Source: an uncultured Sutterella sp.
GTDB taxonomy: Bacteria > Pseudomonadota > Gammaproteobacteria > Burkholderiales > Burkholderiaceae_F
Direction of reading: 5' to 3'
NCBI GenBank assembly: GCA_905206365.1
Contig: CAJLHF010000044.1
Span: 1-17,161, forward strand
DNA: 17,161 bases
Both the position numbers and the translations under genes were made by a program. Positions 14,825 to 17,161 of the stretch are shown here, piece after piece (the first letter of the stretch is position 1; every line of letters starts with the position of its first letter). A model generated the notes under the pieces. It ran no database searches, was not told where the DNA came from, and saw nothing but the letters and a program-made list of their open reading frames with translations.

Positions 14825-15565
14825 ATGCCTTCTTCTGCCTTTACCCCCGAACCCGATCCCGTCTTCGACGGTCTCCCCTTTTGTCTTCCCGAAGGAAAAC
14901 GCCTCCTCTTTGTGAGCGGTATCGATACGGACGCGGGGAAAAGCGTGGCGACGGGCTTTTACGCCCGCGAGCAGTTGCGTGCGGGCGTGCGCGTGACGAC
15001 GCAAAAGTTCATCCAGACGGGTGCGGTCGGCGGTTCGATCGACGTTCGGTTGCACCGTCGCATCATGGGGATCGGCGAAACCCCCGAAGACCGTGCGGGT
15101 ACGACCGCACCCGTCGTGCTCCCCCTGCCCGCCTCCCCGCACCTTGCGGCGGAAGTTGCGGGCGTCACGATCGACTTCGGACGCATTGCGGCCGCATCGC
15201 GCACGCTCCTTGAAACGTATGACGAAGTGTTGCTCGAAGGCGCGGGCGGCCTCATGGTGCCCCTCACCCGTCGGCACCTCACGATCGATTGGCTCCAAAA
15301 GAGCGGATTGCCGCTTCTTTTTGTCACGAACACGAAGCTCGGGAGCATCAACCATACCCTCCTGGCGCTCGAAGCCGTGGAGCGCCGCGGCATTGCGCTT
15401 GCAGCCCTTCTTGTGAACACCTGGCCGGGCGACATCGAACCGATCGCAAGCGACAACGAGCGCTTCGTGACCGACTACGTGCGGGAGCACTTCCCCGAGG
15501 CGCGCATCCTCACCGTGCCGAAGTTCGAGCCCGAAGCTCTCGCAGACCGATCCGAGGATTTCTGA
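14825..15565 (+). CDS. bioD: ATP-dependent dethiobiotin synthetase
   Basis: BioD closes the ureido ring of dethiobiotin from diaminopelargonate, CO2 and ATP, the step before BioB. The frame is open from 14531, but residues encoded before 14825 look non-coding and overlap the torD-like gene on the other strand. I take ATG 14825, giving 246 residues (E. coli 225). Seen: a P-loop variant SGIDTDAGKSVATG (Lys39), QKFIQTG in place of the usual KPVQTG, SPHLAAEVAG, the LLEGAGGLMVPL motif, and a C-terminal nucleotide-binding region TNTKLGSINHTLLALEA. No clear ribosome binding site precedes the ATG. TATACC (14807-14812) would give a near-leaderless transcript. It lies 6 kb from bioC with the respiratory cluster between, followed by a strong terminator. 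Function is well supported. Confidence 0.92.
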   Translation: MPSSAFTPEPDPVFDGLPFCLPEGKRLLFVSGIDTDAGKSVATGFYAREQLRAGVRVTTQKFIQTGAVGGSIDVRLHRRIMGIGETPEDRAGTTAPVVLPLPASPHLAAEVAGVTIDFGRIAAASRTLLETYDEVLLEGAGGLMVPLTRRHLTIDWLQKSGLPLLFVTNTKLGSINHTLLALEAVERRGIALAALLVNTWPGDIEPIASDNERFVTDYVREHFPEARILTVPKFEPEALADRSEDF

Positions 15566-15584
15566 ATCGCTCGAACCGGACGTG

Positions 15585-15619
15585 AAAAACCCCGCGGGGG
15601 CAAACCTCGCGGGGTTTTT
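15585..15619. terminator. Bidirectional terminator between bioD and ltaE
   Basis: Arms AAAAACCCCGCG (15585-15596) and CGCGGGGTTTTT (15608-15619) are perfectly complementary over 12 bp around an 11-base loop, with a T-run on both strands. It lies 20 bases past the bioD stop and 90 bases past the stop of the convergent aldolase gene. Confidence 0.92.
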
Positions 15620-15708
15620 CGTATTCAGCGTTCGAGCTTCGAGCGTTTCAAGCGCTTCACGGAGTCCGAGGATGCGGAGAGTGGCGCTCGAAGGCGTCGG
15701 AAACGCGC

Positions 15709-16746
15709 TCAGCAGCCTTTCTTCAGCGCGGCGATCAGGGTGTCGATCGCCTCTTCCGTCGTCGCCCAGGAGGTGACGAAGCGGCAGAGCGCGCGACCGT
15801 TCGCATCGCGGTGCCAGACTGCAAAGGAGAAGTCCTTCGAGAGAGTTTTTTCTTCTTCGGCCGAAAGGTAGACGAAGATCTGATTGGTCGGCGTATCGAT
15901 GAAGAGCGTGTGGCCCGTTTCAATGAGAGCGAGCTTCAATTTCTGCGCGAGACGGACGCCGTGAGCGCACACGCGCTCGTAGGTGCCGTTTTCCATCAGG
16001 GTCGCGAACTGAAGCCCGAGAAGACGCCCCTTTGCGAGCACCGCCCCGTTTTGCTTCATCGTCGTGAAGAAGCGCGGCAGGCGCTTCGGGTCACGGATCA
16101 CGACCGCTTCGCCGAAGAGCGCGCCGCACTTCGTGCCGCCGATATAAAAGACGTCCGTCAGAGCGGCGATGTCCGCGAGCGTCACGTCGGTGCCTTCGGC
16201 CGCGAGGCCGTAGCCCAGACGGGCCCCGTCGAGAAAGAGCGGAAGGCCGTATTCGTCGCACGCTTCGCGGATCGATTCGAGTTCGGCCTTTGTATAGAGT
16301 GTCCCGTGTTCGGTCGGGTGGGAGATGTAGACGAGGCCGGGTTCCACGGCGTGTTCGCGGCTGTCGTCGGCGAGGTACGCGCGCATGCATGCGCGCACGG
16401 ATTCGCCCGAAATCTTCCCGTCCTTCTGCGGAACGACGAGCACCTTGTGGCCCTTCGATTCGACGGCCCCAGCTTCGTGCCCGGTGATGTGGCCCGAGGC
16501 GGGTGAGATCACCCCCTGGTATTCCTCGAGGAGCGCATGGATCACGATCGAATTCGTCTGCGTGCCGCCCACAAAGAAGTGCACGGCCGCATCGGGCGCG
16601 GCGCAGGCCTCGCGAATGAGGCGGCGGGCTTCTTCGCAGTAGTCGTCCTTGCCGTAACCCGGCGTCGACTCGAGATTGGTGGCGGTGAGACGTTCGATGA
16701 TTTCGGGAATGGCCCCTTCCTGGTAGTCGCACGCGAATCGAAGCAT
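15709..16746 (-). CDS. ltaE: Low-specificity L-threonine aldolase (beta-eliminating lyase family)
   Basis: A 345-residue cytoplasmic PLP enzyme of fold type I that cleaves L-threonine/L-allo-threonine to glycine and acetaldehyde. The sequence follows the family from the start: FACDYQEGAIPEIIERL, TNLESTPGYGKDDYCEEA, HFFVGGTQTNSIVI, SGHITGHEAGAVESKGHKVL with the ring-stacking His86. Next are HPTEHGTLYTKAEL, LDGARLGYGL (Asp173, pyridine nitrogen), and the Schiff-base lysine in YIGGTKCGALFGEAVV (Lys206). RFVTSWATTEEAID closes the small domain. Some relatives have other beta-hydroxy amino acid or racemase activity, so exact specificity is inferred. The ATG at 16746 has AAGGA 8 bases upstream. It is monocistronic, ending at the 15585-15619 terminator. 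A TAGAAT box on the minus strand at 16872-16867 could be its -10. Confidence 0.92.
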   Translation of the reverse strand: MLRFACDYQEGAIPEIIERLTATNLESTPGYGKDDYCEEARRLIREACAAPDAAVHFFVGGTQTNSIVIHALLEEYQGVISPASGHITGHEAGAVESKGHKVLVVPQKDGKISGESVRACMRAYLADDSREHAVEPGLVYISHPTEHGTLYTKAELESIREACDEYGLPLFLDGARLGYGLAAEGTDVTLADIAALTDVFYIGGTKCGALFGEAVVIRDPKRLPRFFTTMKQNGAVLAKGRLLGLQFATLMENGTYERVCAHGVRLAQKLKLALIETGHTLFIDTPTNQIFVYLSAEEEKTLSKDFSFAVWHRDANGRALCRFVTSWATTEEAIDTLIAALKKGC

Positions 16747-17096
16747 GGGAGTGTTCCTTCTTGACGTTGTTTCGTATTTTCGAGAGGTAGACGGCCGCGC
16801 AAACCCGGAGCGTCTCTGCGGGCAGTCGGGGACCCGCCCGCACGGTTCGCGTGCCGTAAAGGGTCGATTCTACGCTTCGCGCGCCGCGATTCGCATTCCG
16901 AAGGCGGACAAAATTGCGTGACAAAAGTCAAGAAAAAACCGCTCCGGCCTCTCCGGCCGAAGCGGTTTCCCGTTCTTTGCTTGTTTTCAATGCCCTCTTG
17001 GGGTCGATTTCCTTCGGCGTTGCCCGGTTTCGCTCGATTGCATCCGAAGTAGACGCGGCAACAACCGAGCGAACCGAGCAGGCGGAATCTCTCGGA
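16747..17096. promoter_or_regulatory. Intergenic region upstream of ltaE
   Basis: 350 bases without a supported gene. It holds the ltaE ribosome binding site and a candidate minus-strand -10 TAGAAT (16872-16867). The dyad TGAC-AAAA-GTCA (16919-16930) and a minus-strand terminator (16936-16968) belonging to the gene entering from the right are also here. A 66-residue ORF on the minus strand here runs through the terminator and looks spurious. Confidence 0.45.
16936..16968 (-). terminator. Rho-independent terminator for the right-edge gene
   Basis: Read on the minus strand, AAACCGCT (16968-16961) pairs with AGCGGTTT (16943-16936). It continues with a further 5-bp GC stem and a G-U pair, closing a 5-base loop. 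The stem runs straight into TTTTTTC (16938-16932). It lies about 130 bases past the stop at 17097. Confidence 0.85.
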
Positions 17097-17161
17097 TCAG
17101 AAGAGAATCGGCTCGAAGTACCCCGCAAAGAGGACCGAAGCGCGCAGGGCCAGAGCCCCGA
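17097..17161 (-). CDS. C-terminal 20 codons of an unidentified hydrophobic protein
   Basis: On the minus strand a frame enters from the right edge and ends with TGA at 17099-17097. The visible residues (ALRASVLFAGYFEPILF at the C terminus) are hydrophobic and end abruptly in Phe. That would suit the last transmembrane helix of a membrane protein. The downstream intrinsic terminator at 16936-16968 supports a real gene end in this orientation. The fragment is too short for family assignment, and the two other frames cannot be fully excluded. Confidence 0.4.
   Translation of the reverse strand, partial: GALALRASVLFAGYFEPILF

Noticed and set aside
16928..17128. 66-codon minus-strand ORF at the right edge
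   Set aside because: It runs into the 16936-16968 terminator and has a random Ser/Arg/Ala composition; another frame ending at 17097 fits a gene end better.

Overview
The window looks like a chromosomal segment of a high-GC Gram-negative bacterium. The E. coli-like BioA, SstT and FolE, an outer-membrane FadL channel, a Tat-exported molybdoenzyme with a TorD chaperone, and SPI-type signal peptides all point to a proteobacterium. My best guess is a host-associated betaproteobacterium such as the Sutterellaceae. That placement rests on overall protein character, not on a phylogenetic marker. Base composition and codon use look uniform, and I see no transposase, integrase, CRISPR array, tRNA or rRNA.

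Layout from left to right: folE (GTP cyclohydrolase I, minus strand, 3' end cut by the window edge); a gene-free stretch of about 0.6 kb with two large dyads; a small periplasmic NlpE-like protein (minus) whose leader carries a terminator-like hairpin directly before its ribosome binding site; sstT (Na+/serine-threonine symporter, minus); and then, divergently, a biotin block bioA-bioF-bioG-bioC (plus). Next come an OMPP1/FadL outer-membrane channel with its own strong terminator, and a two-gene operon encoding a Tat-exported Mo/W-bisPGD oxidoreductase and a four-cluster ferredoxin subunit. A bidirectional terminator separates this from the convergent TorD-type chaperone gene (minus). Divergent from the chaperone gene is bioD (plus). 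Past a second bidirectional terminator lies an ltaE-type threonine aldolase (minus). The last 20 codons of an unidentified hydrophobic protein (minus) run off the right edge.

Two functional themes are interleaved. The first is biotin synthesis. BioC methylates malonyl-ACP to start pimelate assembly, BioG removes the methyl ester, and BioF, BioA and BioD convert pimeloyl-ACP to dethiobiotin. BioB is not in the window, and bioD is separated from the other bio genes by the respiratory cluster. The second theme is anaerobic respiration or reductive chemistry in the periplasm. It has a catalytic molybdoenzyme, an iron-sulfur electron-transfer subunit and a maturation chaperone, but no membrane quinol-oxidising subunit. 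A hydrophobic-compound channel gene sits immediately upstream. The substrate of this enzyme cannot be read from the sequence.

The observations most worth checking are the possible transcription-attenuation leader of the NlpE-like gene with its two 14-bp repeats, and the FadL plus orphan molybdoenzyme module with its unusual N-terminal cysteine spacing.
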